A stretch of 64,000 nucleotides of DNA, from contig NIOE01000006.1 of the NCBI GenBank assembly GCA_002205125.1, forward strand, positions 434,001 through 498,000, in the 5' to 3' direction. Positions 46,545 through 56,457 of this stretch are shown here, piece by piece (positions within the stretch are counted from its first letter, which is position 1; each line of letters begins with the position of its first letter). Below the pieces are notes generated by a model, which was not told the DNA's origin, made no database searches, and was given only the letters and a program-made list of their open reading frames with translations. Made by a program: the position numbers and the translations under genes. This stretch comes from Roseateles noduli. GTDB taxonomy: Bacteria; Pseudomonadota; Gammaproteobacteria; Burkholderiales; Burkholderiaceae_C.

Positions 46545-48749
46545 ATGAGTTACCAGGTCCTCGCACGCAAGTACCGCTCCCGCACGTTCGAGGAGCTGAT
46601 GGGTCAGGAACACGTCGTCCAGGCCCTGGCCAACGCGCTGACGCAGCAGCGCCTGCACCACGCCTACCTGTTTACCGGCACGCGGGGCGTGGGCAAGACC
46701 TCGGTGTCGCGCATCCTGGCCAAGTCGCTGAACTGCGTCGGGCCGGACGGCACCGGCGGCATCACCGCCCAGCCCTGCAACGTCTGCGACGCCTGCCGCG
46801 ACATCGACGCCGGGCGCTTCGTCGATTACGTCGAGCTGGACGCCGCCTCCAACCGCGGCGTGGAGGAGATCTCCCAGCTGCTGGACCAGGCCGTCTACAA
46901 GCCGGTCATCGGGCGCTTCAAGGTCTACATGATCGACGAAGTGCACATGCTCTCGAACACCGCCTTCAACGCGATGCTCAAGACGCTGGAGGAGCCGCCC
47001 GAGTACCTGAAGTTCGTGCTGGCCACCACCGACCCTCAGAAGGTGCCGGTGACGGTGCTGTCGCGCTGCCTGCAGTTCAACCTGCGCCCGATGTCGCCGC
47101 AGACGGTGCTGGAGCATCTGACGCGCGTGCTCTCCAATGAAAGCGTTCCGAACGAGCCCGGTGCGCTGCGCCTGCTGGCGCGCGCGGCGCGCGGCTCGAT
47201 GCGCGACGCGCTGTCGCTCACCGACCAGGCGATCGCCTTCGGCTCCGGCGAGCTCCAGGAAGCCGGCGTGCGCCAGATGCTGGGCAGCGTCGACCGCGGC
47301 CATGTGCTGGGCATCCTGAATGCGCTGATCGCGGGTGACGGCACCGCGCTGGTCGGGGCGTCGGACCGCTTGCGCGACATGGGCCTGTCGGCGGGCGGCA
47401 CGCTCGAAGACCTGGCGGTCGCGCTGCAGCAGCTGGCGGTCGCGCAGGCGGCGCCGGGCGCGCTCGACGCGGGCGATCCCGACCTCGCCGAACTGCTGCC
47501 GCTGGCCGGCCAGCTGCCGGCGGATGAGGTCCAGCTGATGTACAGCATGGCGCTGCACGGGCGCCAGGAACTGCCGCTGGCGCCGGACGAGTACGCCGGG
47601 CTGACGATGGTGCTGCTGCGCATGATGGCGTTCCGACCGAACGGGCAGGGCGCGCGTCAGCCGACGGCGCCGGAAGGAGCCGCGCGTACCGCGCCGGCGC
47701 CCGCCATGAATGCCGCGAGTGCCGCGCCGGTCGTGCGTCCGCAGCCTGCGCAGCAAGCTGTGGCGCCGGTCGTGGCCGCACCCGCACCGGCGCCTGCTGT
47801 GCCTCGCGTCGCCGAGGCGGCGCCGCCTGAACCCGAACCAGAGCCTGCGCCAGCGCCCGTAGCGGCGCCAATGGCCGCAGCGCCCGCGATGGCGCCGGTC
47901 GAGGCATCGCCTCTCGCCGCTGAACCCGAGCCGGAGCCTGAACCTGAACCCGAGCCGGCCCCCGCGCCTGCGCGGGTGGCAGCCGCCGAACCGCCCCGTG
48001 CGCCGCCGCCTGCTGAGACGCCGGCGCCCCGTGCGCCGTCCGGCCCGCTGCGCGCCGCACAGGCGGGCGCACCGGCCACCCGTTTCAGTGAACGCCTGCG
48101 TCCCCGCGCCGGTCCGCCGCCTGCCGCGAAGGTCGAGTCGGACGCCGAAGAGCCCGAGGACCTGTCTCCGCCTCATGACGACAACGGTCCGCCGCCCTGG
48201 ATGGACGTCCCGCCGCCGTCTGACGAGGAAGCGTCCGTCGGCATGTCCATGCCCGACATGGACGATCCGATGCCGTCGTCCGCCGAGTCCGGCAACGGTG
48301 GCGGTGGTGGCAGCGGGATCTACGTCTCGACCGCCATCGAGGAGGTTGAACTCGTGCCCACGGCGCTGGGCGAGCGCTGGTGCGCGGTGGTTCCGCAACT
48401 GGGCCTGAACGCGCTGGCGCGCGAGCTGGCGCTGCAGGCCGAATGCATCGAGATCGACGAATCCGCCGACCCGCAGCGCTGGCGCTTCCGCGTCGAGCGC
48501 GAGTCGCTGCGCCAGCCGGGCTTGTTGGAGAAGCTCCAGTCGGTGCTCGCGGGCTTCGTCGGCAAGCCGGTGCGTGTGGACATCGAAGCCGGCCGTGCCT
48601 CCGATTCGCCCGCGCTGCGCGACACGCAGGCCACGCGCGCCCGCCAGCGGTTGGCGGAATCCATCATCCTGGAGGATCCGGAAGTCCAGCAACTGCTCGC
48701 GCAGTTCAAGACGGCGCGGATCCTGCCGGGTTCGATCAAGCCGATCTGA
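46545..48749 (+). CDS. dnaX: DNA polymerase III subunit gamma/tau
   Basis: 734 aa clamp loader subunit. Walker A GTRGVGKTS (45–53), four zinc-binding Cys (C64, C78, C81, C84), the DEVHML box and SRC sensor (LSRCLQF). Residues ~370–580 are a very long Pro/Ala/Glu-rich linker with repeated PEPEPE and APAP runs, followed by a C-terminal domain that would contact the alpha subunit. I see no A-AAA-AAG slippery site, so a frameshift-derived gamma form is not evident. Followed by ybaB and recR. Confidence 0.95.
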   Translation: MSYQVLARKYRSRTFEELMGQEHVVQALANALTQQRLHHAYLFTGTRGVGKTSVSRILAKSLNCVGPDGTGGITAQPCNVCDACRDIDAGRFVDYVELDAASNRGVEEISQLLDQAVYKPVIGRFKVYMIDEVHMLSNTAFNAMLKTLEEPPEYLKFVLATTDPQKVPVTVLSRCLQFNLRPMSPQTVLEHLTRVLSNESVPNEPGALRLLARAARGSMRDALSLTDQAIAFGSGELQEAGVRQMLGSVDRGHVLGILNALIAGDGTALVGASDRLRDMGLSAGGTLEDLAVALQQLAVAQAAPGALDAGDPDLAELLPLAGQLPADEVQLMYSMALHGRQELPLAPDEYAGLTMVLLRMMAFRPNGQGARQPTAPEGAARTAPAPAMNAASAAPVVRPQPAQQAVAPVVAAPAPAPAVPRVAEAAPPEPEPEPAPAPVAAPMAAAPAMAPVEASPLAAEPEPEPEPEPEPAPAPARVAAAEPPRAPPPAETPAPRAPSGPLRAAQAGAPATRFSERLRPRAGPPPAAKVESDAEEPEDLSPPHDDNGPPPWMDVPPPSDEEASVGMSMPDMDDPMPSSAESGNGGGGGSGIYVSTAIEEVELVPTALGERWCAVVPQLGLNALARELALQAECIEIDESADPQRWRFRVERESLRQPGLLEKLQSVLAGFVGKPVRVDIEAGRASDSPALRDTQATRARQRLAESIILEDPEVQQLLAQFKTARILPGSIKPI

Positions 48750-48898
48750 CGATCCGGTCCGGCCGCCCTCTGCTGTCGCGCTGCGCCAGCGCAGGCGTGC
48801 GCCGTGGGCGACAATCGCGTCCATCGCATCGACCTCCGGGTCATCACCGGGTCGGCGCTCCGCCGGCCCATTGAATCTCTGAACAAGGAATCACGATC

Positions 48899-49225
48899 AT
48901 GATGAAGGGTCAACTCGCAGGCCTGATGAAGCAGGCGCAGGCGATGCAGGACAACCTGAAGAAGGCGCAGGACGAGCTCGCCAACATCGAGGTCGAAGGC
49001 CAGTCCGGCGCCGGCCTGGTGAAGGTCACGATGACCTGCAAGCACGACGTCAAGCGCGTCGCCATCGACCCCAGCCTGCTGGCCGATGACAAGGACATGC
49101 TGGAGGACCTCGTGGCCGCCGCGTTCAACGACGCCGTGCGTCGCGCCGAGCAGGTCAGCTCCGAGAAGATGGGCAAGCTGACCGCCGGCATGCCCATGCC
49201 CCCGGGCATGAAGTTCCCGTTCTGA
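48899..49225 (+). CDS. Nucleoid-associated protein YbaB/EbfC
   Basis: 108 aa. Family pattern [22 protein letters not shown], then [23 protein letters not shown] and the C-terminal [12 protein letters not shown]. It binds DNA as a dimer. It sits between dnaX and recR as in most bacteria. The first ATG of ATGATGAAG is taken. Confidence 0.95.
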   Translation: MMKGQLAGLMKQAQAMQDNLKKAQDELANIEVEGQSGAGLVKVTMTCKHDVKRVAIDPSLLADDKDMLEDLVAAAFNDAVRRAEQVSSEKMGKLTAGMPMPPGMKFPF

Positions 49226-49259
49226 TCGCCGTTCTGATCATCGATCGGAGCGGACCGCG

Positions 49260-49847
49260 GTGACCGCGCTCGAGCAATTGATCGAGGCCCTGCGGCGCCT
49301 GCCCGGCGTGGGCCAGAAGTCGGCCCAGCGCATGGCCTACCACCTGCTGCAGCACGACCGCGCCGGCGCCGACGCGCTGGCCCGCGCGCTGCAGTCCGCG
49401 GCCGTCAACGTGCGCCATTGCGAGCGCTGTCACACCTTCAGCGAAGCGCCGCTGTGTCCGATCTGTTCGGACCGGCAGCGCGACGCGAGGCTGCTGTGCG
49501 TCGTGGAGTCGCCGGCCGACCAGGCCGCGATGGAGCGCACGGCGTCCTACTTCGGCTACTACTTCGTACTGCAGGGGCGGATCAGCCCGCTGGACGGCGT
49601 GTCGACGCGCGAGATCGGCGTCGATCAGTTGCTGGAGCGGGCCGCCGACGGGCTGGTGGAGGAGGTGATCCTCGCCACCAGCTTCACCGCCGAAGGCGAG
49701 GCCACGGCGCATGTGCTGGCCGAGGCGCTGCGCGCGCGCGGCCTGCGCAGCACGCGGCTGGCGCGCGGCGTGCCGGTGGGCAGCGAGCTGGAATACGTCG
49801 ACCTGGGCACCATCGCGCACGCGCTGGTGGACCGGCGGTCGACCTGA
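49260..49847 (+). CDS. recR: Recombination protein RecR
   Basis: 195 aa. Helix-hairpin-helix ([20 protein letters not shown]), zinc finger C-x2-C...C-x2-C ([16 protein letters not shown]), and Toprim domain ([15 protein letters not shown]). It loads RecA with RecFO. The start is GTG at 49260 behind CGGAG. Overall length is typical. Confidence 0.95.
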   Translation: MTALEQLIEALRRLPGVGQKSAQRMAYHLLQHDRAGADALARALQSAAVNVRHCERCHTFSEAPLCPICSDRQRDARLLCVVESPADQAAMERTASYFGYYFVLQGRISPLDGVSTREIGVDQLLERAADGLVEEVILATSFTAEGEATAHVLAEALRARGLRSTRLARGVPVGSELEYVDLGTIAHALVDRRST

Positions 49848-49904
49848 CGAGCGGCCGCCTCCGGGCGGCCGATCCGCAATCCTCGACGACGCGCGGGAGC
49901 GCCC

Positions 49905-50294
49905 ATGACCATTGCCAACTACTGCCTGATCGCCGTCTGCCTGATGCCGCTGCTGTGTGCGTGGCTCGCCAAGTCGCGGGGCATGGGGAAGCGGCGTCGT
50001 GACGGGGGGTTCGACAACCATGATCCGCGGGGCTGGCTGAGCCGGCAGACCGGCTGGCAGGCGCGCGCCCATGCGGCGCAGCAGAACAGCTTCGAAGCGC
50101 TGCCGCTGTTCATCGCGGGGGTGCTGGCGGCGCAGCAGATGCAGCATGCGCAATCGCGCATCGACCTGCTGGCGATCGCCTTCGTCGTCACGCGCGTCGT
50201 CTACGTCGCGCTCTACGTCGCGGATCAGCCGAACCTGCGCAGCCTGGCGTGGGCCGTCGGCATGGCGCTGTCGATCGCGCTGTTCTTCGGCTGA
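49905..50294 (+). CDS. MAPEG-family membrane protein
   Basis: 129 aa with four hydrophobic helices. The motif AQQNSFEALPLFIAGVL and the later TRVVYVALYVADQPNLRSL match the MAPEG (glutathione S-transferase-like membrane protein) family. Function likely glutathione-dependent detoxification or structural. A palindromic repeat follows its stop. Confidence 0.88.
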   Translation: MTIANYCLIAVCLMPLLCAWLAKSRGMGKRRRDGGFDNHDPRGWLSRQTGWQARAHAAQQNSFEALPLFIAGVLAAQQMQHAQSRIDLLAIAFVVTRVVYVALYVADQPNLRSLAWAVGMALSIALFFG

Positions 50295-50304
50295 CCCTCT
50301 TACC

Positions 50305-50347
50305 CCCTCTCCCGCACTGCGGGAGAGGGCCGGGGTGAGGGTCGGCG
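50305..50347. repeat. REP-like palindrome, third copy
   Basis: CCCTCTCCCGCA/TGCGGGAGAGGG hairpin followed by GGGGTGAGGGTCGGCG. It matches the half-elements at 29763 and 29843 and lies between convergent MAPEG and mltD genes. Confidence 0.8.
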
Positions 50348-50348
50348 A

Positions 50349-52103
50349 TCAGCGCAGTGCTGTCTTCGTCGCCACGGTGCGAGCACCCTTGCCGTCGCTC
50401 GCGGCGACCTTGGCGCTGCGTGTCTTCGCGCTGCCCTTGGCGGGCTTGTTCGCCGCGCTGGAAGCCACCTTGGTGACCTTCGCCGACTTGGAGGTCTTCG
50501 CGGACTTGACCGAGGTCTTGGACGTCGCCGCGGCCGGCTCCGCCGCCGCCAGCTGCTGGCCTTCGCGCACATACGCCACGACCTGCTGACCCGGCTTGAA
50601 GGTCGCCTTGGTGCTCACGCGGTTCCACTGCGCGAGCTGCGTCGTGCCAAGCCGATAGCGCCTGGCGACGCTGGCCACCGTGTCGCCCTTGTTGGCCTTC
50701 AGCGTGACGCGGCGCATCGGCGGCACGTCCGGCGCGAAGCCGATGCTGGCGTTGTCCGCCAGATGCTCGGACACGTCGCGATCCCGCTCCGCCGTCCGCG
50801 GCACCAGCAGCGTCGATCCCTTGGTCACCAGCATCCGCGCCGGGATCCGGTTGATCTCGCGCAGGCCGGTCTCGTTCATGCCGACCTGCTTGGCGGCGTC
50901 CGCCGGCTTCATCGTCCGGGGCACGACCCACGCCGTCCACGACGCCAGCGGACCGCGATGCTTCTCGAGGTTGGCGACGAAGGTGCTCGCGTTGTCGTAC
51001 GGCAGCAGCAGCTGACCGCTGCTCGCCGCCAGGATCACCGGCTTGTTCATCGACGGGTTGAACTGGCGGAATGTGTCCTCATCCAGCTCGGCCAGCTGCG
51101 CGGCGCGCGTGACGTCCATGTCGCGGTCGATGTTGACCGACAGGAAGTACGGATGGTTCGCCACCGCCGGCAGCTCGATCCCGTAAGCCTCCGGACGCAT
51201 CAGGATGTTCTTCACCGCCTGCAGCTTGGGCAGGTAGTAGCGCGTCTCGTCGGGCATGCGCAGGCTGTCGTAGTCGATCGGCAGGCCGGCCTTCTGGTTG
51301 CGCGCCACCGCCTTGCTGACGTTGCCCTGGCCCCAGTTGTACGCGGCCAGCGCCAGCTGCCAGTCGCCGTCGAACATCTTGTTCAGGCGCTGCAGGTAAT
51401 CCAGCGCCGCCTTGGTCGAGGCCAGCACGTCGCGGCGGTCGTCGCGGAAGATGTTCTGCTTCAGGTCGAAGTCGCGGCCGGTGGCGGGCATGAACTGCCA
51501 CATGCCGACGGCCTTGGCGCTGGACTGCGCGTCGTTGCGGAACGCGCTCTCGACGAAGGGCAGCAGCGCCAGCTCCATCGGCATGCCGCGCTTCTGCACT
51601 TCCTCGACCACGTGATAGAGGTAGAGGCTGCCGCGGCCGGTCATGCGCGCGACGTAGTCGGGCCGGCTGCTGTACCAGTCCTCGGCCTTGCGGACCAGGT
51701 CGTTGTCGAGCTCGGGCATCGCCATGCCGGCGCGCATCCGCGCCCACAGGTCGACATGGGTCTTCGGGGCGTCGAGGTCGACCTTCTCGCCGGGGTTCAG
51801 GTTGTCCTCGAGCAGGACGTCGAGCTTCTCTTCCGGCGCCACGGCGGCGCGCGCCACCGGCGTGGCCGGCGAGGGCACGGCGGAAGCCGCGGCTTCGACT
51901 GCCTGCACCGTCTGCTGCGCGACGGCCTGGGCTTCCTGGTTGTCGGCTTGCGGCTTGTTCGTCGCGCAGGCGGCCAGCACCAGCGGCAGCAGCGCGGCGA
52001 TCAGCGTCAGCGCGGGGCGTTTCGTGGGGGAGGAAACCTCCGCGCCGGTCGCGGCGCGGGAAGAACGGGACGGCAGGCGGGTCGGGTTCTGGAGTCGGTG
52101 CAT
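50349..52103 (-). CDS. mltD: Membrane-bound lytic murein transglycosylase D
   Basis: 584 aa from ATG 52103. Lipoprotein signal with LVLAAC. SLT domain with the catalytic Glu in LLPFVESAF, SAKAVGMWQFMPATGRDF and AAYNWGQGNV. Two LysM-like repeats follow (DAAKQVGMNETGLREIN... and GDTVASVARRYRLGTTQLAQWN). The end is a Lys/Ser/Ala-rich basic tail. It cleaves peptidoglycan. It follows gloB by 7 bp on the same strand. Confidence 0.94.
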   Translation of the reverse strand: MHRLQNPTRLPSRSSRAATGAEVSSPTKRPALTLIAALLPLVLAACATNKPQADNQEAQAVAQQTVQAVEAAASAVPSPATPVARAAVAPEEKLDVLLEDNLNPGEKVDLDAPKTHVDLWARMRAGMAMPELDNDLVRKAEDWYSSRPDYVARMTGRGSLYLYHVVEEVQKRGMPMELALLPFVESAFRNDAQSSAKAVGMWQFMPATGRDFDLKQNIFRDDRRDVLASTKAALDYLQRLNKMFDGDWQLALAAYNWGQGNVSKAVARNQKAGLPIDYDSLRMPDETRYYLPKLQAVKNILMRPEAYGIELPAVANHPYFLSVNIDRDMDVTRAAQLAELDEDTFRQFNPSMNKPVILAASSGQLLLPYDNASTFVANLEKHRGPLASWTAWVVPRTMKPADAAKQVGMNETGLREINRIPARMLVTKGSTLLVPRTAERDRDVSEHLADNASIGFAPDVPPMRRVTLKANKGDTVASVARRYRLGTTQLAQWNRVSTKATFKPGQQVVAYVREGQQLAAAEPAAATSKTSVKSAKTSKSAKVTKVASSAANKPAKGSAKTRSAKVAASDGKGARTVATKTALR

Positions 52104-52110
52104 CGGGGGC

Positions 52111-52896
52111 TCAGCGAAATTCGTTCTTCCATTGACGCAGCCCGGCCAGGACCGAGACCGGCTGCGACGTGACGCTCGGATCGCGGTGCCGGGCGGCCGC
52201 TTGGACGTCGGCGTGCTCGCAGCGCAGGAAGGGGTTGATCTGGAGCTCCACGGCGATGGTGGAGGGCAGGGTGGGCAGCGACTGCTCGCGCCGGGCCAGA
52301 CACCAGGCCTCGTGGCGCGCGACCGCCTCGTTCTGGGGCTCGACTGTGCGAGCAAATCGCAGATTCGACAAGGTGTACTCGTGCGCACAGCAGACACGGG
52401 TTTCCCCGGGGAGCGCCGCGAGCTTGGACAGCGAGTCGTGCATCTGCGCGGGCGTGCCCTCGAAGAGCCGGCCGCAGCCCGCGGAGAACAGCGTGTCGCC
52501 GCAGAAGAGGAGGGGCGCGCCGCCGTCGGTCGGGTGCTTCAGCACGAAAGCGATGTGACCGGCGGTGTGGCCGGGGACGTCGAGCACATCGACCGTCTGG
52601 CCGAGCAGCTCGAAGCGGTCGCCTTCGGACAGGGGTTCGACGTCCACCGGCATGGCTTCGCCGGCCGGTCCCCAGACCTTGGCGCCGGGGGCCAGCAAGG
52701 GCAGCAATTCCCGCACCCCGCCGACATGATCGGCATGGTGATGGGTCACTAGAATGCCCTGCAGGTCCAGCCCCAGCGAGCGCAGCGCGTCCTTCACCGG
52801 CGCGGCGTCGCCCGGGTCGACCACGAGCGCCGACCGGCCGTCATGCAGCAGCCAGAGATAGTTGTCTGAGAAGGCGGGAACGGCGACCAGGTTCAT
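52111..52896 (-). CDS. gloB: Hydroxyacylglutathione hydrolase (glyoxalase II)
   Basis: 261 aa metallo-beta-lactamase fold. Metal motif THHHADHVGG (51–60), then PGHTAGH and FCGDTLFSAGCGR; C-terminal HEYTLSNLRFA and FLRCEH. It hydrolyses S-D-lactoylglutathione. mltD lies 7 bp downstream, and the divergent methyltransferase gene starts 26 bp upstream, the usual Burkholderiales arrangement. Confidence 0.95.
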   Translation of the reverse strand: MNLVAVPAFSDNYLWLLHDGRSALVVDPGDAAPVKDALRSLGLDLQGILVTHHHADHVGGVRELLPLLAPGAKVWGPAGEAMPVDVEPLSEGDRFELLGQTVDVLDVPGHTAGHIAFVLKHPTDGGAPLLFCGDTLFSAGCGRLFEGTPAQMHDSLSKLAALPGETRVCCAHEYTLSNLRFARTVEPQNEAVARHEAWCLARREQSLPTLPSTIAVELQINPFLRCEHADVQAAARHRDPSVTSQPVSVLAGLRQWKNEFR

Positions 52897-52922
52897 GCAG
52901 GCAAGGGGATCAGGTCCCAGCG

Positions 52923-53870
52923 ATGAAGACTCCGGGCCAGGACGACGACAGCGACGAGAAGCCGCCGATTGTAGAGGCGCACTTCCGGCCGGACACCGCC
53001 GCGGCGGAGTTCGCGCACTGGTTGCGCACGCCCGCCGGTCGCTACCTGCTGGCGTGGGAGCAGCGCTTCATCGATGCGGCGGTGATCGACTGGTTCGGAT
53101 ACCACGCGCTGCAGCTCGGATTCCCGCAACTCCACGGCCTGCGGACCAACCGCATGAGCAACCGCTGGCTGGCGCTGAACCACCGGCCGTTCGAGTATGG
53201 CGTCGCCGGTCCGCCGCGGCGAGGCGTGGGTGCGCATCCGCTGGAATATCAGCCAGAACCGCAGGCCGAACTGGCGCCGGGCCTGAACGGCGCGGGCCGC
53301 GCGGCGGTCTATTGCGAGTTCGATGCCTTGCCCTTCGAGGCCAACAGCCTGGACCTGGTGCTGCTGCCGCACACGCTGGAGCAGGCTGCCGATCCGCACC
53401 GCTGCCTGCGCGAGGTCGAGCGCGTGCTGCGGCCCGAGGGCCGGGTCGTGATCCTCGGGATGAACCCGGCCAGCCTGTGGGCGGTGAGGCAGAATCTGGC
53501 CCGCGTCAACGGCCGCATGCTGGGCCGTCCGCCGCGGCTCTACCTGCCCGAGGAGCGCGAGTACCTCGGCTACTGGCGCTTGCGCGACTGGCTGAGGCTG
53601 CTGTCGTTCGAGGTCGAACGCGCGCAGTTCGGCTGCTACCGGCCGCCGCTGCTGAGCGACGCCTGGCTCGCGCGCTGGCAGTGGATCGAGAAGCCCGGCG
53701 GCAAGTGGTGGACGGTGCTGGGCGCGCTGTACGGCGTCGTCGCGGTCAAGCGCGTGCACGGCATGCGGCTGATCGGCATGGCGCGCGGCAAGAAGCGCGC
53801 CGCCAAGACCGCTCCGGCGGTGGCGGCGGCCCACCACCATCATCATCGTGACGACGTCGAGGTCGATTGA
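52923..53870 (+). CDS. Class I SAM-dependent methyltransferase
   Basis: 315 aa. The N-terminal part ([20 protein letters not shown]) is typical of the methyltransferase family found between gloB and rnhA. A weak SAM-binding region is followed by [17 protein letters not shown] and [15 protein letters not shown]. The protein ends in a run of at least five His before RDDVEVD. The substrate is not known. rnhA begins 32 bp downstream. Confidence 0.85.
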   Translation: MKTPGQDDDSDEKPPIVEAHFRPDTAAAEFAHWLRTPAGRYLLAWEQRFIDAAVIDWFGYHALQLGFPQLHGLRTNRMSNRWLALNHRPFEYGVAGPPRRGVGAHPLEYQPEPQAELAPGLNGAGRAAVYCEFDALPFEANSLDLVLLPHTLEQAADPHRCLREVERVLRPEGRVVILGMNPASLWAVRQNLARVNGRMLGRPPRLYLPEEREYLGYWRLRDWLRLLSFEVERAQFGCYRPPLLSDAWLARWQWIEKPGGKWWTVLGALYGVVAVKRVHGMRLIGMARGKKRAAKTAPAVAAAHHHHHRDDVEVD

Positions 53871-53902
53871 CTTCGACGCTCCCTGTTTCTTTCAGATTGC
53901 CC

Positions 53903-54385
53903 ATGACCGATACCCCTGCTGCTCCTGCTCCCGCCGCGCCGAAGATCGCCAAGCCGCCGGTCGTCATCTACACGGACGGCGCCTGCAAGGGCAATCCGGG
54001 TCCGGGCGGCTGGGGCGCGTGGCTCAAGAGCGGCGACCACGAGAAGGAGCTGTTCGGCGGCGAGCGCAACACGACGAACAACCGCATGGAGCTGACGGCG
54101 GTAATCGAGGCGCTGACCTCGCTCAAGCGCAGCTGCAACATCGTGATCTACACGGACAGCGAGTACGTGCGCAAGGGCATGACCGAGTGGATCTCGGGCT
54201 GGCAGCGCCGCGGCTGGAAGACGGCGGACGGCAAGCCGGTGAAGAACGCCGACCTGTGGCAACGACTGGACGCGCTGCGCAAGCTGCACACGGTGGACTG
54301 GCGCTGGGTCAAGGGCCACGCCGGCGATCCGGGGAACGAGCGCGCTGATGCGCTGGCGAACAAGGGCGTGTCGGTCGCGAAGTAG
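53903..54385 (+). CDS. rnhA: Ribonuclease HI
   Basis: 160 aa. The D-E-D-D active site is present in [39 protein letters not shown] and [13 protein letters not shown] Pro/Ala-rich leader of ~20 residues precedes the core. ATG 53903 is chosen over 53867, which overlaps the upstream gene. It removes RNA from RNA:DNA hybrids. Confidence 0.96.
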   Translation: MTDTPAAPAPAAPKIAKPPVVIYTDGACKGNPGPGGWGAWLKSGDHEKELFGGERNTTNNRMELTAVIEALTSLKRSCNIVIYTDSEYVRKGMTEWISGWQRRGWKTADGKPVKNADLWQRLDALRKLHTVDWRWVKGHAGDPGNERADALANKGVSVAK

Positions 54386-54410
54386 ACCAGTCGGCACTGT
54401 CTGCGCGTCC

Positions 54411-55103
54411 TCAACGCCCTACGCGCGGCAATTCCTGCGCAATCTCCCGCGGCGTGCGCCCCAGCAGCCGCTTGAGCGAGTGGCTCATGTGCGCCTGATC
54501 GGAGAAGCCGAGCTCGACGGCGACCTGCGAGGCGGTCTTCCCCTGGCGCAGGAGCGCCGCCGCCTGATGGGCGCGTGCGATCTGCTGCAGCGTCTTGAGG
54601 CCGAGTCCCGCAACCTCCGCGAAATGCCGCTGGATGCTGCGTTCGTCCAGCCTCTGGCGCGCGCCCTGCATCGCCCGCAGAACCACCGGATCGCGCTCCA
54701 GCACGCCCTGGCGCGCCAGCGCCGCCACGAGCTGCTCGGCGTTGTCGAAGCGCGGGATCTCGAAACGCTCCTCGCCGATGTGGAAGCGACCCTGCCGGTC
54801 GGTCGGGCAGACCACGCCCTGGCCGACCATCAGCCGTCCCGGCAGGCGCGGCATGTAGACCTCGGTCCTGAAGGCGATGCTCAGCACCTCGTCGCCCGCG
54901 CGGTTGTCTATCGCGAGCGGGCCGGTGATCTGGCCCGTCTGGATCACCGTCACGGGACCGTCGCCGCGGCGCACGAAGAGCAGGTCCCAGGAGCCGTCGG
55001 GAAGCGTGATCTCCTGGCTGTCCGCGAGATGGCGGACACGGCGGATCTTCGCCACCAGGGGCGAGTCCGCCGGACGTTCCTCTTCAGCGATCGGTCCTTC
55101 CAT
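54411..55103 (-). CDS. AraC-family transcriptional regulator
   Basis: 230 aa. Sensor-like N-terminal half without the usual HxH cupin motif, and a C-terminal AraC domain (LGLKTLQQIARAHQAAALLR, VAVELGFSDQAHMSHSLKRL, GRTPREI). The ATG at 55103 lies 20 bases inside the end of the epoxide hydrolase gene, so the two are translationally linked and it may regulate that operon. Confidence 0.88.
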   Translation of the reverse strand: MEGPIAEEERPADSPLVAKIRRVRHLADSQEITLPDGSWDLLFVRRGDGPVTVIQTGQITGPLAIDNRAGDEVLSIAFRTEVYMPRLPGRLMVGQGVVCPTDRQGRFHIGEERFEIPRFDNAEQLVAALARQGVLERDPVVLRAMQGARQRLDERSIQRHFAEVAGLGLKTLQQIARAHQAAALLRQGKTASQVAVELGFSDQAHMSHSLKRLLGRTPREIAQELPRVGR

Positions 55104-56271
55104 CCAGACCCTCTCGGGGTGATTGGGACGCGGGTGCCTGCAGCGCGCCGAAGAACCGGCGCAGGTCGTCGACGACCAACTGCGGGTTCGTCTCGTTGGC
55201 GAAGTGGCCGCCGCGCGGCATCTCGGTCCACTGTAGCAGCCGGGTGTGGGAGCGCGCCGCGAAGCTGCGGACCGAGCGGAAGTCGTCGGGGAACACCGCC
55301 ACGGCCGTCGGCGTGGGGTTGGGCAGATCGCGATAACCGGCGCCGCTGGCGGCATTGGCGAAGTACATCTCGGCCGCCTGTCCGCCCGTGCCGGTGAACC
55401 AGTAGAGCGACAGGTGCGTGAGGAAGCGGTCGCGGTCGACCTCCGTGACGCGCTCTCCTTCGAAGCCGAAGAACAGCTCGGCGTTCCAGGCCAGCAGCGC
55501 GGCCGGCGAATCCGTCAGGCCGAAGGCGAGGGTGCCGGGCCGCTTGGATTGGATGTCGACGTAGCCGGCGTACTTGCGGAAGTAGTCCAGGCGCTCGAAG
55601 CCCGCCATCTCGAACGGGGTCAGGCCTTGCATCTCGCCGGGCGCGCCGGAGGGGAACGCGAAGATCTGCTGGACGTGGACACCCGCCAGGCCTTCCGGCG
55701 CGAGGATGCCCAGCTCGCGGGCGACCAGGGCGCCGACGTCGCCGCCCTGCGCGCCGTAGCACTCGTAGCCCAGGCGCTTCATCAGGGTGTCCCAGGCGGC
55801 CGCGGTGCGGGCCGCGTCCCAGCCGGCCGACGCCAGCGGCGACGACAGGCCCATTCCCGGCACCGAGGGGATGACGAGATCGAAGGCGGGAGCGCCGGCC
55901 AGACCATGGCCGCGCGGATCCGTCAGCGGACCGATGAGGTCCAGGTACTCGGCCGGCGAGCTCGGCCAGCCATGCGTGAGGATCAGCGGGAAGGCGTCCG
56001 CTTCGGGCGACTTCACATGGATGAAGTGGATCGTCTGTCCGTCGATCTCGGTCGTGAACTGCGGCAGCGCGTTCAGACGCGCTTCCTGGGCGCGCCAGTC
56101 GAAGTCGTCGCGCCAGTAGTCGGCCAGTTCCTGCACCAGCGACACGGCCTGGCCGTGGCTGAAATCGCGGACGACCGGCTGCGGCCAGCGCGTGGCGGCG
56201 AGCCGGGCGCGCAGGTCGTCGATCTGCGACTGGGGGATCTCGATCCGGAACGGGTGGATGGCGGTGTTCAT
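55084..56271 (-). CDS. Epoxide hydrolase (EHN-type)
   Basis: 395 aa. The N-terminal epoxide hydrolase domain (PFRIEIPQSQIDDLRARLAAT) is followed by an alpha/beta hydrolase core with HGWP (oxyanion), nucleophile Asp in GAQGGDVGALVA, and the final His in MPRGGHFANET. Probable epoxide opening of xenobiotics or terpenes; the substrate is unknown. ATG 56271 follows GGAG. It overlaps the AraC gene downstream. Confidence 0.9.
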   Translation of the reverse strand: MNTAIHPFRIEIPQSQIDDLRARLAATRWPQPVVRDFSHGQAVSLVQELADYWRDDFDWRAQEARLNALPQFTTEIDGQTIHFIHVKSPEADAFPLILTHGWPSSPAEYLDLIGPLTDPRGHGLAGAPAFDLVIPSVPGMGLSSPLASAGWDAARTAAAWDTLMKRLGYECYGAQGGDVGALVARELGILAPEGLAGVHVQQIFAFPSGAPGEMQGLTPFEMAGFERLDYFRKYAGYVDIQSKRPGTLAFGLTDSPAALLAWNAELFFGFEGERVTEVDRDRFLTHLSLYWFTGTGGQAAEMYFANAASGAGYRDLPNPTPTAVAVFPDDFRSVRSFAARSHTRLLQWTEMPRGGHFANETNPQLVVDDLRRFFGALQAPASQSPREGLDGRTDR

Positions 56272-56457
56272 GGCGGCTCCTGGGTGCGGTGGGGATGGCC
56301 TCACTGTCGGACAAGGACGCCGCCGGGTCTTGTAGAAAACCGACACGGCGGTTCGCGGGCGCCGCCATCGCTTCGCGGGTCGACGGCCCGCGCGCCACGA
56401 GGCGGTTGGCGCTCCACTACACTTCTCCGCCTTCCTGGACCCTCGCGTTCCCTCGTC

